From the NCBI GenBank assembly GCA_040357565.1, contig JBDODJ010000083.1: 47,138 bases of DNA. One strand, written 5' to 3'. This document shows, in pieces, positions 23,959 to 34,464 of the stretch (the first letter of the stretch is position 1; each line of letters opens with the position of its first letter). Under the pieces are notes generated by a model. The model saw nothing but the letters and a program-made list of their open reading frames with translations, did not search any database and was not told where the DNA came from. A program made the position numbers and the translations under genes. This DNA is from Cercozoa sp. M6MM (Eukaryota; Endomyxa: Ascetosporea).

Positions 23959-24389
23959 TTCCATGGAGAGAGACGGGAAGGATGAGCATCCTGCGTAGTC
24001 GAGACACGACAGCAGCACCGACGACAATTTCGCCCCACGAAGACTGAATAGCAACTAGATTCAAGTTACGTTAATATGCATCTCATGTCCTCCAAGGGTT
24101 CTACTGGAGCTACGGGACCGTAGCATAGTATTGTTGATTTACGAAAGTCAGGGGTAAGTCTTATCCGATAGCGTACAGGTAAGCTTCGGTTGCCTGAATG
24201 CAGTCGACGGAACGCGACGTAACCACCTGAACGATCAGAGTCCCACTGAAATCAACGCAAATACTCCCAGCTAGTTGGTTTAAACCAACTATGTAGCGTA
24301 GTTCCCCTGCGCTGCACCGTCTCGTCTGGGGCCGGCATGGTGGGTCACAAGAAATTGCTACTCGAATGATGAATGGAAAGGAACTGAGT
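23959..24389. other. Tail-to-tail intergenic region
   Basis: 431 bp lie between two convergent stops. No exon is supported. It contains a perfect 20-bp palindrome at 24272-24291. Confidence 0.6.
24272..24291. repeat. Perfect 20-bp palindrome
   Basis: TAGTTGGTTTAAACCAACTA is its own reverse complement. It lies in the convergent intergenic region and could be a hairpin involved in 3'-end formation or a dimeric protein site. Confidence 0.8.
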
Positions 24390-27300
24390 TTAAACGTCGC
24401 AGCTAGCCTGGCGCCGCCTCCGCTTGGATCTACGCAACGGCACGCCGTCGTCGCTGCTGTCACCGTCACGGTCACATGCATCGTTTCCGTCCTCTTCAAA
24501 GCTGGGGTGTTCTTGCTTGACGTCCTGCGTGCGCAGCCGCTTTTTACGTGCCTGACTTCGCGTCACTCTACCGGTCGTGACAACTGCTTCTTGCTCTTGT
24601 TTCACCTCCTCTTGCTTGAGCGAAAACGCTGCCTTTTCTTCAGCAGAGAACTCATCTGCAAATTCGTTTAGAAGTGATAAAAACACAATCTAAACAAGCC
24701 AAACAACCGTACCGTCAGATACTGGCTCCTGCTCGGCAAGGATTGACTTGATTGTCTTTTTTCTCACGTTCTTTCGTTGTTTCTTTGGCTGGTGCATACG
24801 CTGCTGCTGCTTGGTCTTTCTTCTGCAAAAGCAATTGTAAGAAATGTTCAATCTTGGAAGACAGGCAAGGAGTGAGCGACAAGACAGTATACATGCTGCG
24901 CTGCTCGGCGGCGAGGTCGAAATCTTCGTCATCGTCAGCCATGTCGTCTTCTTCGTCGTCGTTGACAGGCTCTTGTTTCGAACTCGGTTCTTCTTCCTCG
25001 TTGTCGCTCGGGTCGTACTTGATGTAGCGCGTGATACGACGTGATCGACGCGGTTGCTGTCCACGCAAACAAGTGGTGTAATGAGTCATACACTTGGAAA
25101 TCACACTGCAAACAGACTGGCACACCTCTTCCGAGTCAACTTCCACCAGAGCGTGGGCCAAATCATCCTCTTCGACCTCCTCGCTGCTGAAGGAATCTTC
25201 TTCGCTCTCGGGAGCTTGCTTTTTCACCACAGGGGCGGCTTCAATAGCAGGCGGCTGCACCAACAAACGCAAATCTCGAGTATACAAGGGATTCGTTGTC
25301 AAAATACCTTCTTTTTGGTCGCCCTTTCTTTCTTCTTGCGTAGTGTTTGCGGGCCGTACTTTTGAGCGTACTGAAGACGACCAGAAATAAACAAAGTCGA
25401 AAGGAATTCTGAGTGTTTTACCAGACCCGAGACGGCTTGGACCTCTGTCTTCTTGGCCACTTGGATCCAACGCTTGCGGCACTCGTCTGTTGCACAAGAC
25501 GATGAGGTGTAAATAACAAACCAAGAGTACTTATAGATACCATCGGTGCGGTTGCCGAAATGACGTGCAATCTTGCTCCAGCCATGTTCGTACTTTTTCG
25601 CCAACTGCAGCAGCACCAACGTTTTTTGGACAAAGCGGCAAGTGTCGGTATTTTAACCTACTTCCAACAGTGTTTTGTCGTCGGCCTTTGACCAGCCGCG
25701 TCGCACTTTGCCTGCAACAATCCCATATTATATCGCGTATTTAAATCAGGTAGAGTAGTGTACCGAGACCAGGGTCAAGCACACTCGTGTAACGCTCTCG
25801 AATCCTACAAACACAATCAAAAAAGCACTGCCTCAAATGGCAGCAACCAAAGCAAAAGCATACTGAATATCGTTTCGAGTCGGCACGAAGGGAGCAATGT
25901 CACACCAAGCAAGTTTCTTGGTCTCGGCTTCTTCGGAACTTCCTGTGGTACAAAGGACAACTACAGCGGAAAGAGAAACCCGTCTTCTCAGTCAGTGGTA
26001 CGAACACAACGCGAAGCGAGAACGACGCGCAAATCTTCGTCAATGCTCCATGGACCGGTTTTGGGAGCCTATGTTTTTATGTGCATTCAAAATGATACAA
26101 CGCTTAGGCTTCAAAACTACCACATCAACGAGGCCTTTCTGGTGCGCCAGACGCAATTGTTGCGGTCGCAGGTACTTATACCATCGCGTCCAAACCTGTC
26201 TTGGCGTACGTCCCGGCACGTGTCTGCAATAGCGTCACCGTGTCAACTGTATCAATCTAAACCGAAAACGGGTGCGCACCGTGCAATGGCTTCAAAGTTG
26301 GTGTCGCCCTCACTGCGAGAGTACCAACGTAAAAGCAGACACAACTGAGAAATAAAACAAACCGATTAACAACTACAACAACGGCGGCATCCTCTTCTGG
26401 CGAAAACTTGCCCTGTCTGGCGGCCTTCTCTGCCCAAGCAGCGAAAGTAAAACCACAGCGTGTCATCGAGCAAAACAATACGTCGTTTCGTCCATTCTTT
26501 CAAACACGTGACAGGCGTTCTATGCACACGCACTTATAAATTTGTGGGAAAGCAGAACTTTAAAAAAGGTACCTGCCCGTGTTGAGTTCAGCAGCAATCA
26601 AGTCCCATTTGCCCTGCAAATGCACCATCTGAAGAAAACGAAAACGGAAAGCATGTGCTCAGGGTACGCAAGGGCCGTGTTCCTGCACCAGCTGGCTCAA
26701 CTTGTTCTTTTCCTGCGCACACGCGAGAATCCGGGGCCGCTACACTCTAAAACAAACCATTTACCTCCTTTGACCAGGCTGTGGCGGTGAGAGCTGCGTT
26801 CTTCGACAGTAACTCTGTTTGCTCTTGCAACTGACTGCAAAAAAGTCAATTCAAAACAAAAGAGGAACCACGTCAGAGCCACGTCACATCGCAAAAAAGT
26901 TGTACCGTTTCTGCTGACGTCGTTTCCGCGATGCAACGGCAGATTTGGACTGTGATAGAGCGGTTGTTTCTTTTGCTTTTGTGACTTTTTTCTTCCGCAC
27001 GGAAGTTTTTTTGACTGCGTTTAAAAGAAAAATCAAACAACTTTTAAAATGTAGAACACGCAACAACTATACCTTTAACAGTGGCACTGGGGGCGAGGGC
27101 CAGGTGCTTGCGTTCGTGGTGCAGCCACCTGAATTGTTTTGCAGTGAGATCACTCCGTGACGGGATGAGAGCAAAACGAGAAAACTACCGTCGGCGACAC
27201 TCGTCGTGACCTCGGCCGACATCGCGTGCCACCATGCGCCAGTCGATGCCGCCATCTTCAATTGAACCAGACAAGGCGAGTTTCTCTGCCTGATCATCTT

Positions 27301-28534
27301 GCTCTGGATTTTGGAAATGCAAGTTGAGATGAGAGAGACGGCCAGACAAGAGACATGAGAGAGTGCTCACCTGGATCGTCACGTCGTTGTTCGAACCGTT
27401 GGGTAGCTGCCGTGCGCATCACTTCGACTCGTTCCTTCTGCAGCACACAGTTTCAAATTCGTTAAGAATAGCAGGAAACAAGGATAAAAAGAAAATCACC
27501 AATGACAGTGGGTCGCCCGGGTCAGAGTTACGCACGTCCTCTGGAGCGTCCTCGGCCTGTGAACAAGGTTATAATTTCCCCAGGGAGAATATAAACTCAA
27601 GAGAACGCACGAACTGGCCGTGTTCGAGCAGGTGCTGCAGGGCGTCTTGATCGCGTTGAAGTCGCGCTGCGTTTCGCTCGTCGCGCAGTCGGCGTTCTTC
27701 CTCTGTTCAATACAGACCAACTTATCTATATGTATATATATATATATCCTAATATCATAGATATTGATAGATAGATCGACTGGAAGGTACCTAGAACAGC
27801 CTTGCGCAGGTGAAGTCGCTGCTCCAACGGCCAGGCAACTTCCTGCACTCAATGAAATTAATTTAAGCGAGTGTTTAATTTTCAGTCGAGTCGACAAGAT
27901 TTACATCTCGGCTCAGGTGCGGCCGCAACGGGAAACGAATGTCGAACAGTCGCCTGTTAGAGATCGATATTAATAGCAACACCCTCCCTCTTAATGTAGA
28001 CACTACCGATTGCGTTCTTGAGTGTCAGCGTTGCGAAGCTTCGGGAAGAACGGTTCCGCCATCACTCGGGCCGCCGTCAGCGGCTGCGTCTCGTGCGTCA
28101 CCGGTGCATTGCCACTGCAGACCATCCGCGCGCACACACACACAGATAGATACCGACTTTGCACACAGATATGTGACACATGGCACCTCATGCGTTTGAT
28201 TGACATGGCATGACCCTTGCGTTTCTCATGTTCTTCTTTCCTAAGACAAACAGTCAAAAACCCTAGGTTTAAACTCTTGACTCAACTCACACGGTTCTCA
28301 TAAGACAAAACTCACTCTTGTCGCTGCTTCTCGGCCTCGTCCAAAATGCCGCGAATCTTCCGCAGCTCTTCCTGTCGCTCCGCGCGTCGCTGCTCCACTT
28401 GTTCTAGCTGCTCACGCAGACGCTCCGCGAAACGCTACAGACCGGAAGTGGCGAAATTCACAAAAGCAACAAAAAGCAAAACTTACCTCGTTGGCCAGAA
28501 TCAGGCTATTCAGCTTCGCCGGCGAAACCGACAT
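24390..28534 (-). CDS. SNAPC4: SNAPC4 (SNAP190)-like multi-Myb protein of the snRNA-activating complex
   Basis: The minus-strand ATG at 28534 reads MSVSPAKLNSLILANE, followed by a coiled coil (ERLREQLEQVEQRRAERQEE). An AEPFFPKL motif at about 28050 and QEVAWPLEQRLHLRKAVL at about 27840 match the N-terminal PFF/W-x-K-x-L helices of SNAPC4. A half Myb unit (GGIDWRMVARDV) precedes about four full ones: GKWDLIAAELNTGR (about 26600); GKFSPEEDAAVV with VPGRTPRQVWTRWYKYLRP (26430-26180); GPWSIDEDLRVVLA with RERYTSVLDPGL (26060-25770); and RRGWSKADDKTLLE with HGWSKIARHFGNRTD and DECRKRWIQVAKK (25710-25430). An acidic Ser/Glu stretch and a basic tail (RRSKRRRRQAS) follow. SNAPC4 binds the proximal sequence element of Pol II and Pol III snRNA genes. 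The 4.5-repeat layout supports it over c-Myb or Reb1. Exon edges are approximate. Confidence 0.75.
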
Positions 28535-28680
28535 GAGCGACGCACTTAAATGTCTTGAAATCCCCCCAGGCGCGCTCCAACACACGTTATCGCGAGGCAG
28601 ATTGACACAGTCTGACTAGTGGCTACAACATGAGATTTCGACTTTTTCAGAGAGTTTTAGCGTAAAGTTAGAGCGCTAGC
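28535..28680. promoter_or_regulatory. Short divergent promoter region
   Basis: Only 146 bp lie between the SNAPC4-like ATG and the ATG at 28681 on the other strand. Both promoters must overlap. No clear core motif is seen. Confidence 0.5.
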
Positions 28681-31600
28681 ATGTCTCTGAGCGCGTATTC
28701 GGTGCTGGTAGACGTATCGCGGCGTCTTGGTCTGTTCGGCGATCGTGCGTGCGATGCTTTGGCAGTAGAGTTGGTGTCGCTGTTGCCCGGAGCGCTGGCC
28801 GAGGTGCATGCGACGGGCGTGGTGTCGTTCCGATCGAAGCACGCGACTGCTACACTGCGAACGGCGCTTCGTCGCGTTCGTGCAACTGACGAAAAACGCA
28901 TCCGCGCGGAAGGATCCGACATCCGCGCGGACGTGCGTGCCGCCGAGTTTTGCGCGCTCGTGCTGCTGCAGCGCATCGTGCGTTTTCTGCTGTCGATTTG
29001 ATCTGTCGAGTTGATTTTTTGGTATTTATGTGCATCCAGGCGGAGGAACAAGTGGGCCGGCATCACCCGGGCTGCGCACGTGCGCTCTTCCGCCTGTGCA
29101 TTTTGACAGTGCCCGAGACACGCCGACTGGCGCTGCTGCGAGACTGCGCAGTGCGCTACCTCGCCTTGTGTCACTTGGACTGTATCTTTACTGTCTTAAG
29201 TTTGTGTGCTAATGCCTATCTACAGATAAGTATATACATTTAAAAAAAAGTATATATATATATTGTGTGTGAATATCAATAACATCGTATGAGCGATTTA
29301 GTGGAACGCTACGAGGCCGATGTGAAGCAGTTCGAGAATCCGTTGGTATGTCGAGTCATTGGTCTGTGGGATGGATACATCAAGAGATGTACTGGAGTAG
29401 CACAACTTTATGCCGGAACGACCGCGTGATGTGACGTCGTTGTTGCAGTTCTTGCAGTCTCTTCTCGAGGAGGGTACTGTATTAGGACTGGGTTAGACTC
29501 ATTCAGGGACTTGGTCTGGAAAGCTTTTTCCTCTTTAGGTACCAAGAAGAGTGCTGAAAGGCAGGTGCTGCTCGACTCGCGTGGCGTGCAAGTTGAGTCA
29601 CTGGCGAATCTGACAAAACTTGCACTGTGTGACGGTGTGACTACCACGACGGCTCCGGATGATCCCGTAGTCCAGGCACTGGTCAGTGATGACGTTTCTC
29701 TGCTCGGTACATTACCTTTACTGACTCAGATGGCACGTGGATATTTTCTTGTATTTGTTGCAGATGATACTGGAGGCAGTGGCCACCTCGAGTCGGACGC
29801 CTTCGCGACTGCGCTCGACAAGTGCACGCCTGCGCAACTGCTCGCAGCTCTCCTGTCGCACTTGTTGCCTCCGGTGCTTTTCTTTCAGTTTGCACTCTTC
29901 ACTTATTCTCCTGTCAATTTAAGCTGTCTTCTGGTTTTGAAGGTGAACAAAGCCTCCACTTTCCTGAAACTGGACGTTCGTGCTCATGCCATTGCGCGAC
30001 GTTGGTATCTTGATAAAACGTACTAGAACTCTGCACTGTTTTATTCTTTGTGCTTTTGTTCAGGCGTCAATCAAAGCGTTTCTTCACGCCTGAGCAGGTT
30101 TTTGAGTCTTAGGGTACTTGGAGTGTCTTTATACTTGCTACAACAGGCGAAGCAAGTGTCAGCTCGTGCACTTGAGATTTTGGCTTTTCTGCGTCCGCGT
30201 GGAAATGCCAGATTTGTCTGGGTCTTCGACGATGCGTCCGAGGTGCTGCTGCTTGACTCTTGATCATCTAAAGTGATTGCATGTCTCCACATAGATTGAA
30301 GTCAATCTGGGCGTGATCCACCTGTCACTTGAGGCTTTGCTTCTGGCGGAGAATTTCAATTGTGTAACTTCGACTCATTTTGCTTTCTGCTTTGCCCTTT
30401 AATGACTGGAACGGGTGGATACAGGACGAAAACTTGGTTTCTGTGCTCGAGGCGCTTTCGGTGAACTCCTGGGGCATTCTGAGACGTCTGTCGGTGCAGG
30501 TAAAGCTATCTCTTGCCCTCTTTGAGTCCTGGTAATATAATTTGTTTGGTTTTTAGTTGCTGAAACGCTCTGGCGTAGTTTGCGTCAGCAAGAGCATTAA
30601 ACGTGTCTGTGCTGTTGATTCGTTCGCCAGCGTACTGTTCAGTTCTTTTGCACTCGTTGGGATCTTCAAACCGATGGTATGCAGGATGACCACGCTGAAG
30701 AAGCGCAGGACTTGCTTTCTCTGTACCGTTTAACAGTAAAACGAAAGATTGGGAACTTGGGTTGACACGTTTTGAAACAGTTTGGTGCGCGAAGATGTTG
30801 AAACAGTTCTGTCGTTTTTGCGCGAGTTCTTTGAGATTTCGAACGATGCTCCGGCTCACCTGTGGTACCCTTGCATTCATAGAGCTTCCTTTTGCATATT
30901 GAATGTGTGGATAGGCACGAAATTTTGTGGCAACGCGACACAGAGACGGCTTCGTTGTCGTCGATGCGTCTTTTGCTGTTGCTGTTCAATGCGCTAGTCG
31001 ACACCAATTGGTTTGCCCTGTTTTTTTCAATCAATAATAGGCATACTGGACGAACGTTCTGCAGGCACGTGGACGAGGTGTATGGAGCATGTAGCCAGAT
31101 TGCGCGTGAGTGTCGTCGTCGTGTCACCACTCGTTTCGGCGTGCATCGGTATTCTCATTCTTTGCAGCTGTCAAGATTTGCAATGTTTGCGTTTGCGCAG
31201 AGAATCGCGTGCGACGCAGCTGTGGCAGTGTGCTGCTCTCGCACTCGACATTGCGTACCATGTCCCGTATTTGGACACGATTGTCCTTTCTCATTGGTGC
31301 GTGCGTTGCTTAGTGTCAAGGCGCAGAAGAAAACAAACGCGTCGAGCGAGCCACTGGCGAATTTGTTGTGCGATATGGTGGCTCTGCCTGGATCGTCGCA
31401 GGTCGTGCAGTTCGAGGTAGTGATGCTTTTCCCCTGTCTCTGTACAGCAACGCATGTGATGTGCTCTGACAGAGCGATGGCGATGCGTGTGCCATCTTGG
31501 ACAGTGTTGTGCGCAGCATGGTTTCCATCAGTGGTACTATTTGTCGACTAATGTACGTTTTAGACACATAAGCATGCTCGCAGGTCTGGAGGAAGCAATG

Positions 31601-32790
31601 CAGGTGATGAAGCAACGTGTGTTGGGTGCCACGAAAGTGGCCACTCACTCTTCTGACTCCTACGTGCACAAGCAGCATCACCGTGTCACCCGGCAGACGT
31701 ACTTCGTTTCGCTCTGTCCGTATGTGTACAGCAAGTCAGTTCCTGTAGTGTGCCCACGATCTTAACGCACTTGCTGGCGGCAGCGCTGACCTGCAAGCGA
31801 ACCGACTTTGTTCAGCAGTACAAGACTTTCTATTTGCGTGCGTTGATGTTTTGTTTAGTTCTACTTACGATCAAATAGGGTGTTTGCGCAAATCCGTGCT
31901 CTGTTGGACGATGCTGTATCGTACCGTGTGGCACTTCTCCTCGTCGAACGTCTGCTGCGTCATGTACACTTTAAAACACGTCACTTGAAGGAGGAACACA
32001 GAGAATTGCGATTGTGTAGCCCTCGGTGGCGCCAGAAGTGCTGCAGCAGCCGTTCGTCCGAACAATGATGCGTCGATTCGCCTTCTGTCTCGAAGAGTGC
32101 TCCTTGATATTTGTATCAGCCAGTTCCCTACTCGTTCACGTTGTTTTTCTGACGGATTTAGGGAGGTGCAGTGGGATTTCGTGCTGCGCAACGCGTCGCT
32201 CAGTTTCGCTGCCACCGTTATCAAACGTCTGTCGCTCGAAATCGCTGGTCGCTCCCAGGTAGTCTCTTCCTTTATCCAGCTTTAACGTCTATAGACTCAT
32301 TCCTTTACAGGAGGAGTTGCTGCACAATGTTGAGTGTCCGTCGGAACTGGAGCGCCGTTCGCCGTCCAAGTTCGAGAAGTTTACGCGCCAGCAGTCACTG
32401 GACGACGTCGTTGTCGGCATCCTTGAGGACGCACGTGTCACATTAGAAGCCCAATTCGAGCGACAGTCACTCAGTGGTCATTCCGCGATCAACCAGCACT
32501 CTGTGCTCTGTGCGTGTGCCGTCTTCGCTGCGGCGCCCACTCTGTGCCGCACGCCGCAACTGCTCGACATGCGGTATGTTCTGGCGCGTGCTTTCTATAC
32601 TCGTATGTTCAACCCTTCGTAGACGCAAGTTTGCTGACAAGATGCGTCAGTTCGCGGGTACACTGCTCCGACACACGTCTCTGCTGTTCATATCCTTTGT
32701 GCCTTCTGGGCAGGAGAGGCTGATGACCGCAGCGAGCAGCTCAAATGCTTGCAGCTTGTGCGTCGTCTTCAGCCCGAGTCCTGTCAATAG
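28681..32790 (+). CDS. Large alpha-helical (HEAT/ARM-like) protein, unnamed
   Basis: The ATG at 28681 opens a frame of 106 codons (MSLSAYSVLVDVSRRLGLFG...) rich in Leu/Ala/Arg helices. Further exons keep the same character, for example GCARALFRLCILTVPETRRL, LRRESRATQLWQCAALALDI joined in phase to KAQKKTNASSEPLANLLCDM across a 62-bp intron at about 31248, and FAQIRALLDDAVSYRVALLL. The last exons I can phase give KFADKMRQFAGEADDRSEQL and LQPESCQ with TAG at 32788-32790. Paired amphipathic helices without signal peptide or Cys clusters suggest an intracellular HEAT/ARM solenoid scaffold. I cannot assign a family. An alternative splice near 32780 could extend it towards 33196, overlapping the convergent OTUD3 gene. 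Confidence 0.55.
29240..29265 (+). repeat. (AT)n-rich intronic tract
   Basis: A short TATATATATA tract lies in an intron of the helical protein gene. Comparable tracts lie at about 14423-14447, 27722-27748, 39419-39442, 41638-41662 and 41820-41842. Confidence 0.6.
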
Positions 32791-33136
32791 TGAACGGAAT
32801 CGGAGGCTGCAGCCTCGCCTCGCGTGTATCAGTTCGACGTTCGCGTTGATGGATCCAATTGCTAAGAACATCCACGTTAGTCTTAATTTACTTGCGTTGT
32901 AGCGTGCTGTCCGTGCGATGTTGATCCCGCGTCCTTTAGTAATTCGGGCTTTCGTTTGGCAGTGCAAAAAGAGTGCTATGCCAGCTACGCTACACAAGCG
33001 TAAATCCCAATTTCACTTCGGTCAAGGTCGACGTCAGTCAACCGGCCGGAGTCCACTACCACTCTGCCAGTCGCGCGATCCCCAGTTGTACCACGTCACG
33101 CTGTGGCCTAGCTCCGTCCAGCTAAAGTCAGCCGCC
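32791..33136. other. Convergent 3' region with unexplained coding-like stretches
   Basis: After the TAG at 32790, plus-strand stretches look protein-like but do not splice simply: VYQFDVRVDGSN at about 32825-32860 and NPNFTSVKVDVSQPAGVHYH at about 33003-33062. They may be a terminal beta-sandwich of the upstream gene joined by an intron I could not phase, or chance. Confidence 0.3.
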
Positions 33137-34352
33137 TCAGATCGAAATGGCAGCCACCGCGCTCGCAGCTTTCTCGATGTCCTGCACGCAATTTAAGCAT
33201 ATGGCACTCAATTGAGAGGGTAATAACGTTACACTCACTGACGGTGCATGTGCTTGTTTCCTCTCTGGTTTGCGCGAGTACTTTTGCTTTCTTTTGTTGC
33301 GTTTACCATGGTGTTGGTTGTGATACTGTCCGACCGGATCGTTGTCGCTTTCATTGTCAGTGTCCCAGTCAGAGATGTCACCGTTCACCTCTTGTTCAAT
33401 CAGTGTCTCGATGCAGTCATCAATGTCGTTGTTGCATTCAAGAAGAAGGCGCTTCACATGAGAAACGCTGCGACAAGATGGAACGAACTGCATGACGTGC
33501 TCCACGTGCTGACGCAGTTGTCGCTCATCGCGGCACAGGAAGGGACCGATCGGAATCGGCGCCGCTCGGCGCTCTTTCGTGTCAGTTGCGTCACTCAGTA
33601 GTCGCACGCTCGCGTAGTGCTCGTTGTCCACTGCCACCACATCGTTCAGACAGCGCAGGCTAGATGCTGGAGAGGTACCGAAAAGAAGATGTGCTGTGTT
33701 CTCAGCTGTTCGCGGGATTGTCGGGTGCCATACGCAACTGCAGCAACCAGTTTTGATCAGACACACACAAACAATAAAAATTGAAATGATACAAGCGAGG
33801 TTGCGGGTGTTCCTGGTGCACGATAATGTGAACTTGGCACGCGAGCGAAAGCGCGCGTATCTCCAAATTGCCCGCCCAGACCCCTTGACGCGCCAGTCTG
33901 TTCACTACAAAAAGCAACCGCCAAAATAAATGTGATACGGCTGAAACAACACATCCAAGCAAAAGCACACCGTAGACATCGTATTCCTCGTCGAACACGA
34001 ACGGTCGAAATTCATCTGGATTGTCTCGCAAGTATTGCACGCATCTGTATCGAAAAAAGGTCGTCACAACTCGATCAAGTCAAAGCAAAAAAGCTCAAGC
34101 TACAGAGCGCGAAAGTGGGCATGTCGCTCGCTGTGATTGCAGAGCTGATCTGCCACGCTGCGGAAGAGGCAGTTGCCGTCTGCAGCAATGTCACGAACCT
34201 GTAGTCCAAGTTTTTCGAGGTCCGCGCGGATGCTTGCTCGAGTTACTGCTGTGTCGGAAGGAAAAACAAAACCATCGATCTCCACATAAGGAAAGAAAAT
34301 AAACACGCTTACAAGCACTTTTCGGCTTCTTCTTGCCTTTACGCTTGCCCAT
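33137..34352 (-). CDS. OTUD3: OTUD3-like OTU-family deubiquitinase
   Basis: The minus-strand ATG at 34352 gives a Lys-rich start (MGKRKGKKKPKSA), then an intron, then LGLQVRDIAADGNCLFRSVA with the catalytic Asp and Cys (Cys about 40). Next come YLRDNPDEFRPFVFDEEYDV and GVWAGNLEIRALSLACQVHI, then the catalytic-His segment DNEHYASVRLL. This order and spacing match OTUD3: a GxxxGN-type substrate loop and the EHYxSV histidine motif. A helical ubiquitin-binding-like patch follows (KRLLLECNNDIDDCIETLIE), then an acidic/basic tail (HGKRNKRKQKYSRKPERK). The enzyme cleaves ubiquitin chains from cytosolic substrates. All three catalytic elements are present, so it is probably active. The final exon (DIEKAASAVAAISI) may be spliced or read through; both are in frame. 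Confidence 0.85.
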
Positions 34353-34464
34353 GAGGCAGCCAATGCATTAACACACCTTCACACCCCTCTATTAATCTAA
34401 AAAAACGATGTTGATGCGAAAATTAAGAAAACTATCGGAAACGCGGCTGGCTGAACCATGGACA

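Noticed and set aside
30892-31551. 219-codon plus frame in the helical gene
   Set aside because: A different frame joined across a 62-bp intron at 31248 gives better helix pattern, so the long frame is a shadow.
28681-32790. Assignment of the helical gene to an Integrator or Fanconi subunit
   Set aside because: Only general helical-repeat character is visible; no family-specific motif could be matched.
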